The notes: generated by a model from the sequence alone, not told the origin. Counted from the stretch's first letter, positions 34,154 through 43,043 are shown. The stretch is DNA of 64,000 nt from CAWHPS01 sp963831235 (GCA_963831235.1 CAWHPS010000038.1:1-64000), one strand, 5' to 3'. Program-made: numbers and translations.

Positions 34154-34717
34154 TCAATAAATTCCCATTGCGACTCGTTTCAACTCTGGACTCAGGCAAT
34201 TAAAACAGACATATCCGCCTTGATATGACCATCCTCCATCGGATAAAACAATGATATTGTTACACTTTACGCATCTTGTTGGTTCATAGCGTGGTGGATT
34301 TTTCAATTTCTCAAAGTTGTATTCATTTGTTGCAAAATGAACATACATTTCAGCAATATTTCTCTCTGTTTTGCATTCTTCGCAATCCTGCCATTTCCCT
34401 TTATGGTCAGATTCATAATGCTGGCCGCATAACGTAAGTCTTCGATGATTACGATGGCAACTGTTTTCTTTAAGGGAGCCTAGAACGTAGTTTTCCTCGT
34501 CATCACAAATCCAATTGCCACAACATTCAGTTTTTGTAAGATTCTCGGTCTTACCGCATAATCCGCATCTTGGAATGTCAATGTTATTTCCTGATGATTG
34601 CAAAACTACAGATTTGTTTTGTGGCCGACTAGAAATTAGTTCGATAGAAATTCCTTTTGTTGTTATATTCCTATTCTGATTCAGTCTTTTTGCTTTCTTT
34701 TTTGATCGACTTGACAT
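34154..34717 (-). CDS. Multi-cysteine zinc-finger protein
   Basis: 187 residues. Basic N-terminus, then CGLCGKTENLTKTECCGNWI followed by CDDEENYV, NSCHRNHRRLTLCGQHYESD, WQDCEECKTE, and a final CVKCNNII...CFNC ribbon. This arrangement (WICDDE, RNH, LCGxH) is a family I associate with plasmid/mobile-element clusters near pRiA4b-ORF3-like genes. It probably binds several zinc ions; function unknown. Starts 26 bases after the upstream gene. Confidence 0.7.
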   Translation of the reverse strand: MSSRSKKKAKRLNQNRNITTKGISIELISSRPQNKSVVLQSSGNNIDIPRCGLCGKTENLTKTECCGNWICDDEENYVLGSLKENSCHRNHRRLTLCGQHYESDHKGKWQDCEECKTERNIAEMYVHFATNEYNFEKLKNPPRYEPTRCVKCNNIIVLSDGGWSYQGGYVCFNCLSPELKRVAMGIY

Positions 34718-34742
34718 ATAAATCCTTTCAGGCTTTACTGGT

Positions 34743-35012
34743 TTACCTTAGACATTCATACGATAAAGAATCCAGCTTATCGTATAAGTCACCTAATTGT
34801 TCCTCAAGTCTATCTGATTTTGCATGATTCGCTTCTGCAGCAACCCAACCTGCTAAATCGTTGAGTTGATCTAATGTCAGATTCAGACAATAATTATTAT
34901 TGGCAAGAGCAGATAGTATAAGGTCAGGATCAAAGAATGTTTTATCCCTAATCAGTTCAAGTTCATGCTTTGATAAATCAACAGGAAACTTTATTTTAGA
35001 CGGTTTATGCAT
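34743..35012 (-). CDS. Hypothetical protein (partner of the zinc-finger protein)
   Basis: 89 residues from the ATG at 35012, which has GGAG seven bases upstream. IKFPVDLSKHELELIRDKTF, then LTLDQLNDLAGWVAAEANHA; this pattern recurs beside the preceding zinc-finger type in other genomes, as far as I recall. Function unknown. Its ribosome binding site overlaps the end of the broken gene upstream. Confidence 0.6.
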   Translation of the reverse strand: MHKPSKIKFPVDLSKHELELIRDKTFFDPDLILSALANNNYCLNLTLDQLNDLAGWVAAEANHAKSDRLEEQLGDLYDKLDSLSYECLR

Positions 35013-35016
35013 TGCT

Positions 35017-35205
35017 TTACTCCTTAATCCTTTCTTCAACAATCCTTATTTCATCCTCTGTTAGCCCAGACAAAGGCTTTGAAAAATGGGTTTATAAAAT
35101 CCTGCCTTGTGGAGGTCTCATTATAGTTACTACTCTTATAAGAGGGTATTGCTCTTCGAATCGTTTAACAAGTTCAGCGATATCTTTATACGCTTGCTCT
35201 TTCAT
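35017..35205 (-). pseudogene. Small gene with in-frame stop
   Basis: A 62-codon frame, MKEQAYKDIAELVKRFEEQY ... PQGRIL, meets TAA and continues in the same frame as THFSKPLSGLTEDEIRIVEE to its end at the ribosome binding site of the next gene. Both halves look natural, so this is either one gene with a nonsense mutation or a stop-readthrough case. Unknown family. Confidence 0.45.
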
Positions 35206-35224
35206 TGTGTTTCCAAATGGAATG

Positions 35225-35740
35225 TTACCTTACAAGAACAATTTTCCGCGTTTGCTTATTTTTCCCAATTAATAATTCGGCAATATAAGTTCCGCTTCCC
35301 ATATCGTTGCTGTTAAAATCTTTTCCATTCCAACTAACTGAATGTTCTCCAACAGCCAAAGGATAACTCAGAAGCCTATCAACCAGCTTACCATTCAATT
35401 CATAGATAAAAACGTTAACCATTGCCTTATTTTCAAGAGTAAAATTAATGGTTGTTGATGGATTGAATGGGTTTGGAGAGTTCGAAATGGTGGCTCTTGA
35501 TCTTTTAAAAATAGCTTTCTGATTATCGGTTGTTGTTATGTCAAATAGGCTATAGACGGGAACAACCCTATAATGGTCATATTCAAGTGGGGTAAAATAG
35601 TAATCGGTTACAACGCTCGAATCGTTTTGCAATAAACCGTAACTACCTGTAGTCGGACTATCGATAGGAATTTCTTCAATTGCCGTTAATTGGTCTGAAG
35701 TGTTATAAAGAGGATCAACTGCAATTGCAGTGGGTCTCAC
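35225..35740 (-). pseudogene. 3' half of a secreted protein with sorting domain, cut by ISL3-type element
   Basis: The coding sequence begins at the element junction (AIAVDPLYNTSDQL) and runs to a C-terminal sorting domain: NSPNPFNPSTTINFTLENKA, VNVFIYELNGKLVDRL, SGTYIAELLIGKNKQTRKI. It has no start codon of its own. With 37254-37787, which supplies signal peptide and N-terminal domain, it formed one gene of about 340 residues. The 12-bp repeat CTGCAATTGCAG at the junctions marks the insertion; the halves also differ by one frame, so decay went further. Confidence 0.75.
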
Positions 35741-35770
35741 TCTATGAAATGGATTTGAAACTCAATCAAA

Positions 35771-36983
35771 TCAGTGATTTCCCAGATTTCCGCATTTGCG
35801 GAGTATTTTAAGACGAAAATATTGCCAATCATGAAACCCATAAGCATTTTTCTTGATTGTCTTGACAACATTGTTGAACCCTTCACTCAGGCCGTTGGTA
35901 CACCGGAGCTTGAAGAAATTCAGAATGCCAAATCGTCGACGGTCGAGCATCTTGATGTAATCGAGGATTTCTTTAATACCGCTTTCCCGAGCACGGTGTT
36001 TCCACTCACTCAGTTCGGCGCGTGCTTGCCGGGGATTCATCCGGCGGAAAACAACCCGCAAATCCTCCTTGAGGATATACGCAGTGTTCAATGTTTCGTT
36101 TGCGGGCAAGCGGAGCAGGTCTTTGAGCCGGACACGTTGCGACTGCTTCAAATCTTCCCTTGGGCGCAAAAGCAAATAGCGGGAACCTTTCAAAAGGCGT
36201 CTCCCCTCTGGTGGAAGTTCGCTTTGGAGCCGTCGACGAATATTGTCGATAGCCAAGCTCAGAGGCTTGATAACATGAAAATGATCGTAGACGATTTTGA
36301 CGCGCGGACAACGAGCCCGGATTTCTGCTTCATAGGGGTCGTGCATGTCAATGACCACGCATCGAAGTCGGCGGCTTCGTTTTTGGCCAAACCAGGCTGA
36401 AGAACTTTCGCAAGGTTGCTCGGTCGCGGTTTCGTCCCACCCAAATAACGCGGTGGCTTTCCAAATCGGTTACAATCGTCAGGTAGCGATGCCCTTTTTT
36501 CTCGGCCACTTCGTCGATACCCAGAATGGTAATTCCGTCCAAGTTCCGCTTTCTCAACAAACCAACGATATGGCGAATTTCAGCATCCTTGATTGTCCTC
36601 CAATCAGTTCCTGTCCAATCGGATACATCTTTCAATGTCGTACCACCTGTCAACTGAAACAGCCACCGCTCGTACCGACGAGTACATCGAGATTGGGGAC
36701 GTGCTATTGGAAGAGAAACCCGACGAACTCCACATTGAGGACAGTCAATTCGATGTCGACAAACCCACAGCCAGACTTTATGCGGACCGATATTCAAATC
36801 TCGCAGACGAACCCATACATGATCGTAGTGATGTTGGAACGTCCGGCCACACCCATCGCACGTCCATTTGTGTTTCCTTGGTTCCAGCCAAATTTCAAGA
36901 CTTTTCTTGTTGTGTCTTTTCCATGTAACTACACCATAACTTTGAAGTCCCAAGAACGAATTGATAATATTATCATTGGACAT
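35771..36983 (-). pseudogene. ISL3-family transposase, frameshifted
   Basis: The N-terminal half (36983-36348) has the zinc-finger CDGCGRTFQHHYDH ... CPQCGVRR, an HTH, then ITILGIDEVAEKKGHRYLTI and TDLESHRVIWVGRNRD (DDE core). The frame shifts near 36350 and continues as VVIDMHDPYEAEIRARCPRV, VYDHFHVIKPLSLAID and the C-terminal GLSEGFNNVVKTIKKNAYGF. Together about 400 residues, as in the ISL3/IS204 group. It overlaps itself by 11 bp at the shift. Probably inactive. Confidence 0.88.
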
Positions 36984-37134
36984 CCCTCTGTCTCCTGGTT
37001 AAAGATTGTCACCAACAACCTTATACCAGAACGGGGGATGTCTTTTCAACTTTTACTCACATCAATGATCCTTCGAATAGATTTTCATCTTACTATAGAC
37101 GCAATACACATTTTGCTCTTGAACTGCAGTGAAA

Positions 37135-37193
37135 ATATTCCTTGGAAAAAGCCCCCCTGCTTTTTTGGAGCAGGGGCTTTTTCCAAGGAATAT
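37135..37193. terminator. Long hairpin inside the ISL3-type element
   Basis: ATATTCCTTGGAAAAAGCCCC pairs with GGGGCTTTTTCCAAGGAATAT, plus CTGC/GCAG around a T-rich loop: about 25 bp with a 1-2 base bulge. It lies upstream of the transposase start and would block transcription from outside. Confidence 0.65.
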
Positions 37194-37253
37194 CATAGAG
37201 ATAAGTGAAATAATAGGCTTAAGAAGAATGCTACAACCCTTGACATCGCGCTT

Positions 37254-37787
37254 TTAGCATGGGTACCCACTGCAATTGCAGAAGAACCTATAAAGAAGAA
37301 GATGCACATAGACAAATTTCAATTCATGGGATGACGTGTTTTTAATCTGGCAACTGAAATAATTTCGGTTCAATATGGTGGTACCAGAGACAGAAATGAC
37401 GGTGGGATCGTACTGGTACTTTGACGGGAACGAATCTGTCTGGGTTCGGAAATTTATGTAAAATGTGTCATAGGGTGCAGGTTCGTCCATCATTTCAAAA
37501 TACCCTGTATCACCTGGAGCCAGACCCAAACCAAGTTGACCATAATAACAACTTGATAAATATCCCTCTTCCACGCTCGAAAGTTTCCCTATCTTAAAGA
37601 AGGCAATCTCAGGTTCTACATATTTTAGGTAAGAAGACCCTTTATTTATGACTTGTCCAATCACACTACGGTATATGGAATTATCCTTAAAAACAATAGA
37701 GGTCAAGGTCAGTGAATTTTCCCAATTTTGAGAGAAACAAAACTGCGAAAGTAATGCAACACAGACCAAAAACTTTGTAATCTGCAT
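37254..37787 (-). pseudogene. 5' half of a secreted protein, cut by ISL3-type element
   Basis: Signal peptide MQITKFLVCVALLSQFCFSQ, then a beta-rich domain (TLTSIVFKDNSIYRSVIGQV, SSYLKYVEPEIAFFKIGKLS, ending KFVYVHLLLYRFF) with a FxxLxD/[KS]xY look of extracellular FxLYD-type domains. At CNC the frame enters the element (last nine codons). The remainder is at 35225-35740. Confidence 0.7.
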
Positions 37788-38151
37788 ATGCGTAGTCCTT
37801 TCAAAAAAAACTAATATTCGACGAGGTTTTGTCGCATCATTTTATCTTCATTAAAATACATCATTCAATCCAGTGAAGGGAAGTCAAGACAGCAAAAATT
37901 TGCGATTCAGACAGTGGGGAGAGGTTTTTGCCTTGTGCGGATAATATAGGTTGCATTAACTGGCAAAAAATTGGTTAGCTGAGGTTCCACAATAAGCGAG
38001 TCATGAACAAATTGGCCAGTCAGGATATGTCAATACATCTGAAGCTACAAACGATCTTACCAGCCAGGAATAAAATCCCACTGCAACAAAGTGCGGATTC
38101 TCTGGAACGAATTATTGAATAGACGTGCGGTGTTTCTCATTTGCCGCTGAA

Positions 38152-39834
38152 TCATGTCGGGCGTGGACTACCCATCAGTTCAGGTAGTTCACGGCGCAGA
38201 CGACGACACTTTTCGCCGATTTTCTTTCGCGCTTCTTCCTTTATCCCGATGGTCAGCAGTTGCATCAACTCCAGAGGAGCAAACAGTCCAAAATAATTTT
38301 CTTTGAAGATAATGAAGTGATTAGCCGCTGGCAACAGTTCCCGTCTTATGCTTAAAGGTGTTTTTGCGTTGAACTCCTCCCGTCCTATACGGAAAAGATA
38401 CAGTTGAAGCAGGTTGTAGGCCAGGAATGTAAAGACGATTTGATTGACAACAAGTGACAGATTGCGGGAAGTAAAACTTGCCAAATCGCTGAAGCACTTT
38501 AGCTGCCGGTATCTTTCTTCAATTGATGTACGCAAATGATATCTTCGCCCAGCCACGGGAGGATCGTTTATCTGCTTTGTACTGATCAGTAACCATGTAT
38601 TTTCGTGTCCATCAGCATAATGCTCCTTATTGGCGATGACAGTCAATGGCACGGTGCAGGTGGACCAACTGGTAAAGTTGCCGATAGCCGCAGCCTCTTT
38701 CTTTACAATGACGGTATCGGGCGGTGGAGCCGGTTGTTCTGCTTTATTCTTTTCCAAGGTTTCCTGTCTTTTTTGTTCCCTCTTTCTTATAACCATGGGC
38801 TTCAACCGTATCGGACGTGGCGTCTCTTTTTCTTCCTTTGGTTCCTCGCAAACAACCCACTTGACATCGGGTCGTTCGAATAACGGCATTGCGTCGGTAT
38901 ATACGTCCATATTTTTGCGTACCGGAATGAGTGTGTCGATAGCATACTCCTTCTTGTTTCGTGAGATTTCCTCCCCATCAAGGAAGCCACGATCAAGAAT
39001 CAATTCTTTCACAACGCCTTTTCCTACGGCTTTGATAAATTCCCTTAAAAGTTCGTAGAATAATGGGCATTCATGCTCTTCACCAGAGACCACCCTGACG
39101 CCCACGAGAAGAAAATATTCCATCTTTGCATTAGTATGCATCAGTGTGACCATTTTATAGCACCGTTTCCACTGACAACGCGCCTTGCGCTCGTCAGACA
39201 TTTTATGGAAGTCTTCCTGTTTGACAGGGTGGTTGTTTTCATCAAAAAGCAAAAGTTTGGAACCTTCATAATTGGGATTGTCCGGGACAAACAGGTAGGA
39301 GGCGTCTCCGATGAAAATACCTTCCTTGTCAAAGGCACGCTGTGAGCGTAAAATACGAGCAATATCGTTGTTAAACCACTGTGTCAATGCTTCCGCACTG
39401 GTACCTTTGGCAAGCTTGCGAAGAAAATCCTGATCACAGGGTGTCTCGCGATCATATTCATTCTTATTATTGAACCCCTCGCAGGCCAGTGTGATATCTT
39501 TGGTGTCCGGATGGACTACAGGCTGGGCATTCTTTGGAAAAAAGGCATTGAGCATGCCCCCTGTCCGCACCACCATGGGGTAGCCATGAAAACTGTGTAC
39601 GCCATGTAACCGCATCGTCAACTCGCTGGCAATATAGAGCCACAGGGGAACCTCTTCCTTCTTTCGGGGCGTTGGATAAGTCTGCGCGGCCTGCTCAAGA
39701 ATCTTTTTGGCTCCAATGTGCTTGAAAAAATCGGTCTCGAAAGCCTCGTTGGCCGCCTCAATATAATCAAACTCTCCCTCTTTCAATGCTTGCAAGACCA
39801 TGGTTTTGTTTTCTTCGAATACAACCAAATCCAT
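38152..39834 (-). CDS. DDE transposase (IS4-like), intact
   Basis: 560 residues. N-terminal domain with LWLYIASELTMRLHGVHSFH, first catalytic Asp in GIFIGDASYLFV, second in VVKELILDRGFLDGEE, a Lys/Pro-rich insertion (~330-400), and the Glu helix RTSIEERYRQLKCFSDLASF (YREK-like), then hydrophobic C-terminal helices. The long insertion between the second Asp and Glu and the variable 9-11-bp target duplications fit IS4-type transposases; the subgroup is not resolved. It probably also acts on copy 1. Confidence 0.9.
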   Translation of the reverse strand: MDLVVFEENKTMVLQALKEGEFDYIEAANEAFETDFFKHIGAKKILEQAAQTYPTPRKKEEVPLWLYIASELTMRLHGVHSFHGYPMVVRTGGMLNAFFPKNAQPVVHPDTKDITLACEGFNNKNEYDRETPCDQDFLRKLAKGTSAEALTQWFNNDIARILRSQRAFDKEGIFIGDASYLFVPDNPNYEGSKLLLFDENNHPVKQEDFHKMSDERKARCQWKRCYKMVTLMHTNAKMEYFLLVGVRVVSGEEHECPLFYELLREFIKAVGKGVVKELILDRGFLDGEEISRNKKEYAIDTLIPVRKNMDVYTDAMPLFERPDVKWVVCEEPKEEKETPRPIRLKPMVIRKREQKRQETLEKNKAEQPAPPPDTVIVKKEAAAIGNFTSWSTCTVPLTVIANKEHYADGHENTWLLISTKQINDPPVAGRRYHLRTSIEERYRQLKCFSDLASFTSRNLSLVVNQIVFTFLAYNLLQLYLFRIGREEFNAKTPLSIRRELLPAANHFIIFKENYFGLFAPLELMQLLTIGIKEEARKKIGEKCRRLRRELPELMGSPRPT

Positions 39835-40334
39835 ATCAGCCCCTTCCTTTCCGCTTTTTGCGGTTTGTACCGAGCGGTTCTTTTCTTCTTATTAACAATG
39901 GATGTCGTGGTTTGAAGCATTTCCTGTAAGCGATCAATGTGTTGCAACGATTGCCGGGCTAGTTTAACCAAAGTAGCCCGGTTTTTACTAAAACGGCGGT
40001 AGCTGCGGGCTTGCTGGGCTACTGTCTTTAAACAAATGGCGGAGAGATAAACCATCCTGGTTTTGCCGCTTTGCTTTGTGGACAAGTAGGTAGCGGAATG
40101 TCCTTCACCGGTGGCGCACCGGCAGTTAGGTTTGCCACACTTGCGCCGGATGGTAACCAAGGAGCCGCTGCGCAGAGGTCCTTGCTCTTGCAAAATGTCT
40201 TGCACATAAGCCAAACGGGATTCCTCGAATTCTCGAATTAATTGCTTGAGGCGGCTTGCATCTGGTTTCATCTGGTATGCTAATATACTATTATACATAC
40301 CAGACAAGCAAGAAAATATCGCACAAAATGACAT
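39783..40334 (-). CDS. DUF6788-like IS accessory protein, copy 2
   Basis: Identical to the gene at 24743-25294: cysteine motif RRKCGKPNCRCATGEGHSAT and a basic tail. The conserved part starts at the in-frame ATG at 40271. It overlaps the transposase start by 52 bp in another frame, so translation is probably coupled. Confidence 0.75.
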   Translation of the reverse strand: MSFCAIFSCLSGMYNSILAYQMKPDASRLKQLIREFEESRLAYVQDILQEQGPLRSGSLVTIRRKCGKPNCRCATGEGHSATYLSTKQSGKTRMVYLSAICLKTVAQQARSYRRFSKNRATLVKLARQSLQHIDRLQEMLQTTTSIVNKKKRTARYKPQKAERKGLIWIWLYSKKTKPWSCKH

Positions 40335-40572
40335 CCCTTAAAAATAATCCGCTTTTTGATTAATGGTCAGATGGAAAACTACGTTGAACAGGGACTGATT
40401 ACAGAGATAAACGGGTGTTTGGGGGTATTGTTACCCCGGTAAGGCGTTTTTTACTGTCTGAATCGCAGAGCAAAAATAATCCCTTAGAAAACTAGAATTT
40501 TTAATAAGAATACCGTATAATATTGTATAGATATACAGTCATATAGGCTGTAATCCAGACTGAAAGGACATT

Positions 40573-40770
40573 ATGGAACAAATTTTATACGGGGTAGGTG
40601 AAATATCCCAAATTTTACAGATTTCGACAGCTACAATCAATCGTTATCGCAAACAAGGTTTAGTCCGATCCTCAGTAATTTTAGGAAAAAGAAACCTATA
40701 CAATCTTGCAGGACTCGACATTATTAAGAAGATTTATACTGACAAACAAAATCGTTTAAGGGGGAAATAA
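40573..40770 (+). CDS. MerR-like HTH protein 1
   Basis: 65 residues: ILYGVGEISQILQISTATIN followed by RYRKQGLVRSSVILGKRNLY is a MerR/HTH_17 winged helix with no effector domain. GAAAGGACATT precedes the start. AT-rich promoter-like DNA lies upstream, beside the IS. It is followed after two bases by a second HTH protein. It may regulate the right end of the element. Confidence 0.75.
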   Translation: MEQILYGVGEISQILQISTATINRYRKQGLVRSSVILGKRNLYNLAGLDIIKKIYTDKQNRLRGK

Positions 40771-40772
40771 CC

Positions 40773-40991
40773 ATGTCATTAAAAGAAAAATTAAGTCCAT
40801 CGTCAGAATCATTCTCAGCCGAAGAAATATCGGAAGACTTAAATATCCCAATTGAGATGATTCATAAAATGAAAAAATTGGGGGTAATCACACCGATACC
40901 CACAAACGACAATTATTATTCCTTTAAGACTGTAAAATTCATTGAAATGTACTGGTCTGCAAATGCCGCGAGAATGTTAAATGCTAAGTGA
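40773..40991 (+). CDS. MerR-like HTH protein 2
   Basis: 72 residues: SFSAEEISEDLNIPIEMIHK and MKKLGVITPIPTNDNYYSFK match a small MerR-type DNA-binding fold. AAGGGGGAAATAACC supplies the ribosome binding site from the end of the previous gene. The pair probably forms one regulatory unit. Confidence 0.65.
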   Translation: MSLKEKLSPSSESFSAEEISEDLNIPIEMIHKMKKLGVITPIPTNDNYYSFKTVKFIEMYWSANAARMLNAK

Positions 40992-41014
40992 ACTCCTTCT
41001 GGTGCAATAATAGC

Positions 41015-41092
41015 GGCAGTTGTCTTTGGGGGAGGATTTCTCCGAATCCTTACATCACCCCTGTTAATAGCAGGGTTTCGAAGGCAACTGTC
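41015..41092. ncRNA. Three-way-junction structured element between convergent genes
   Basis: A 14-bp stem (GGCAGTTGTCTTTG with CGAAGGCAACTGTC, three wobble pairs) encloses hairpins AGGATT-TCTCCG-AATCCT and CCCTG-TTAATAG-CAGGG. T-rich DNA follows on the plus strand. It may be an elaborate bidirectional terminator or a small RNA. No known family recognised. Confidence 0.45.
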
Positions 41093-41102
41093 CTATTTCT
41101 TT

Positions 41103-41369
41103 TTATGAGTTCTTCTTTATAATCCTGTAAACCTGAGACATTGAAATATCCAGATTCTTAGCAATCTCAATTCCCGACTTACCTTTTTTATACAGGCTTA
41201 TTATCTTATCATTCCGTTCTTTATTCTTAGCAGTATTTGCATTTATACCATACTTAACTCTCATTTGATGTATTGCCTGACGACTAATACCGAATTTCGC
41301 TCCAATAGCTGCGTCAGTTATTAAAGTTTTCTGCAACTTAATGAGTTGTTCTTTGCCTACTTTTGCCAT
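41103..41369 (-). CDS. Small double-HTH protein
   Basis: 88 residues from the ATG at 41369, which follows AAAGGAGACCCATC. Two HTH units: TDAAIGAKFGISRQAIHQMR and SGIEIAKNLDISMSQVYRII (resolvase/Trp-repressor-like, Mu/IS-type). It is the last gene before attR, converging on the MerR pair. Probably a regulator of the right end. Confidence 0.7.
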   Translation of the reverse strand: MAKVGKEQLIKLQKTLITDAAIGAKFGISRQAIHQMRVKYGINANTAKNKERNDKIISLYKKGKSGIEIAKNLDISMSQVYRIIKKNS

Positions 41370-41576
41370 GATGGGTCTCCTTTGTGATTGGTTCGGGGTT
41401 ATAATACGGTTGATAAAATAACCGCTACTCTCTCTTGAAATCAAGGCTGTGACTAAGTTTTCAGAATAGCCATCGAAACAAAAAAGGGCGGCTGGGCGGG
41501 AATAAAAATACCCCTTATCACCTCTACTTTGGTACTCGACACACCCGTTTATATTAGTTTTACCATTTGGTAAACC
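41370..41576. other. Non-coding right flank of the element
   Basis: No gene seen. The stretch is GC/AT mixed with G-rich runs before the arm repeat; 41598-41724 is likewise non-coding, with GGGGTTTTAAGGGGTTTTTGGGGG just after the repeat. Confidence 0.4.
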
Positions 41577-41597
41577 ATCGTATACAAATCGTATACA
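41577..41597. repeat. Right 21-bp arm-type repeat
   Basis: Identical to 8488-8508 and in the same orientation, 128 bp inside attR. Two ATCGTATACA units 11 bp apart. Confidence 0.7.
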
Positions 41598-41724
41598 AGT
41601 AGGGGGTTTTAAGGGGTTTTTGGGGGTCTTTCAGTCAAGAGGCTTTACAAGTAACGACTCTGTAACTCATTGAAAACAAAGAATAGTATGTGAAGATTTT
41701 AAAAATGACGTAAAGTGTCAAGTC

Positions 41725-41765
<41 letters not shown>

Positions 41766-41927
41766 GAAAAATTCTACTATCTTATATCTTGACCGTAAAT
41801 AATATAAATTTTAACACAGTTAGTTTAAAAGAGTTGTAAAAAAATTAAGGAACATCGTACTTTTTCATTGGTATATAAAATATGTTGGATAAAAAGATTT
41901 TTTATCAAATTACCAAACCCATCCCTG

Positions 41928-42041
41928 CCCTTCTCTTTTTCTTGAGGGAAAAAGGGAAGGGTTCTGAAAAATGCAAAAAGATTTCTGTGTTTTAATCTTG
42001 ACTCCCCCTTCCATTTTTCCTTCAAGAAAAAGGGAAGGGGG
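41928..42041. repeat. Two C/T-rich hairpins in an intergenic repeat
   Basis: CCCTTC...GAAGGG (41928-41961) and CCCCCTTCC...GGAAGGGGG (42004-42041) are imperfect palindromes of similar sequence, (C)CCTTC-TTTTTC-TT / AAAAAGGGAAGGG. They resemble dispersed intergenic repeats; no coding content is seen between attR and 42100. Confidence 0.5.
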
Positions 42042-42099
42042 TTGGGGGGATGGGTTTCCAGATTTTCTTGACTTTTCCGGATTGATAGGAGCGCACCAA

Positions 42100-42654
42100 T
42101 CACCCGGGAAACGCTGAATTCAAAAGCCGTGCACCTATCCACCCTAAGATTGATGAACATACAAATGCGCCTGCTGCAGCAATTATCGCCATATTAAGAT
42201 GGGCCGCGAAGAGCGGGGAATGCGATAGGAACATCAATGCCAGTGAAAAAAAGAAAAAGAGCCCTCCGAAAAGCATTTTTCTGATAAGAAGGGGAGTAGT
42301 AGATCGCCTGAACCTGATACGACCATCAAAAATACCTGCGGCAAATGTGAGAATAACAACAAGCGGCAAGGCAATGCAGATTACCTTAAGACAAGCCATA
42401 ATATTGTCTAACCAGGGGCCGTTATAAGACTTTGCAAAAAGACACAGCACCAGGATTGAAAATGTGAATGCCTGCGGAAAGTGTGCAAGGATCGGATGGA
42501 AGTCAAGAGTAAGAAGTAATCTGCGCCTTGGCGACAAAGGATCAGTATAAGGCTCAAAGAGCTTTCTAGGCACACCGCAAGCAGGACATTTTGTTTTCAA
42601 TCCGGACTTCTTTATTACATACCCGCAAGATTTGCATCTGACCATTTCAACCAT
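42100..42654 (-). CDS. Membrane protein with rubredoxin-like zinc ribbon and DUF2231-type domain
   Basis: 184 residues. N-terminal VRCKSCGYVIKKSGLKTKCP followed by ACG gives a CxxC...CxxC knuckle, then RRLLLTLDFHPILAHFPQAF (H-P-x-L-x-HFP, DUF2231 hallmark) and four membrane helices to the end. In this family the histidines are thought to bind heme or metal; role unproven. It is transcribed away from ettA, single gene. Confidence 0.8.
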   Translation of the reverse strand: MVEMVRCKSCGYVIKKSGLKTKCPACGVPRKLFEPYTDPLSPRRRLLLTLDFHPILAHFPQAFTFSILVLCLFAKSYNGPWLDNIMACLKVICIALPLVVILTFAAGIFDGRIRFRRSTTPLLIRKMLFGGLFFFFSLALMFLSHSPLFAAHLNMAIIAAAGAFVCSSILGWIGARLLNSAFPG

Positions 42655-42814
42655 TTTAAACCTCAGTTAGGACTAGTGCACATACTTTAAGATTCTCTTT
42701 CAATCTTTCCGAATACCCCTTACTAATCTGCAAAAAGAAAAACGATTATCCTACCCCTCAGTACTCCCCACTTTTAAATTGCCATAGATGGAAAAGCTTT
42801 CGCATTCTAAGTAA

Positions 42815-42868
42815 CCCTCACCCCTTTTTCCCCTCTCCCGTGAGCGGGAGAGGGGCCAGGGGTGAGGG
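42815..42868. repeat. REP-like palindrome
   Basis: CCCTCACCCC ... CCCCTCTCCCG-TGAG-CGGGAGAGGGG ... GGGGTGAGGG: a nested, near-perfect palindrome of a type widely dispersed in bacterial intergenic regions. It lies in the ettA upstream gap. Confidence 0.75.
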
Positions 42869-42954
42869 CCATAAAGGAATGACCAAATATATTAATACAT
42901 TAACAAAGGTCAAAACTGGGGAGCTCTGAGATCTTCCACTTACTATTTATATTG

Positions 42955-42971
42955 ATCTTACCCGGTAAGAT
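42955..42971. promoter_or_regulatory. Operator-like palindrome upstream of ettA
   Basis: ATCTTACC-C-GGTAAGAT, an 8-bp perfect inverted repeat 72 bases before the ettA start. It could bind a dimeric regulator; no other evidence. Confidence 0.35.
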
Positions 42972-43043
42972 TTGCCATATTTAGACGCACTTGAAATTCA
43001 TGGGCAGTTGAGTTAACAGTATAAATTAATCAAGGAAACATAT

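Larger units (their letters stand above)
35731..37269 (-). mobile_element. ISL3-family insertion element
   Basis: 1539 bp lying between two copies of CTGCAATTGCAG (35719-35730, 37270-37281). The ends share only TGGGT-x-x-C in inverted orientation, so boundaries are approximate. ISL3 elements usually make 8-bp duplications; the 12 bases here are themselves a palindrome. It interrupts a secreted-protein gene and contains a frameshifted transposase and a long hairpin. Confidence 0.7.
37902..40466 (-). mobile_element. Insertion sequence, copy 2 (intact), inverted relative to copy 1
   Basis: Same terminal inverted repeats as 24611-27176; 2565 bp; both genes open. It is flanked by AGCAAAAAT on both sides (37891-37899 and 40469-40477), so it transposed here independently. 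Together with copy 1 it brackets 10.7 kb. Confidence 0.93.

Noticed and set aside
41825..42160. Minus-strand frame of 111 codons next to attR
   Set aside because: It consists of the C/T-rich hairpin repeats and lacks a ribosome binding site.
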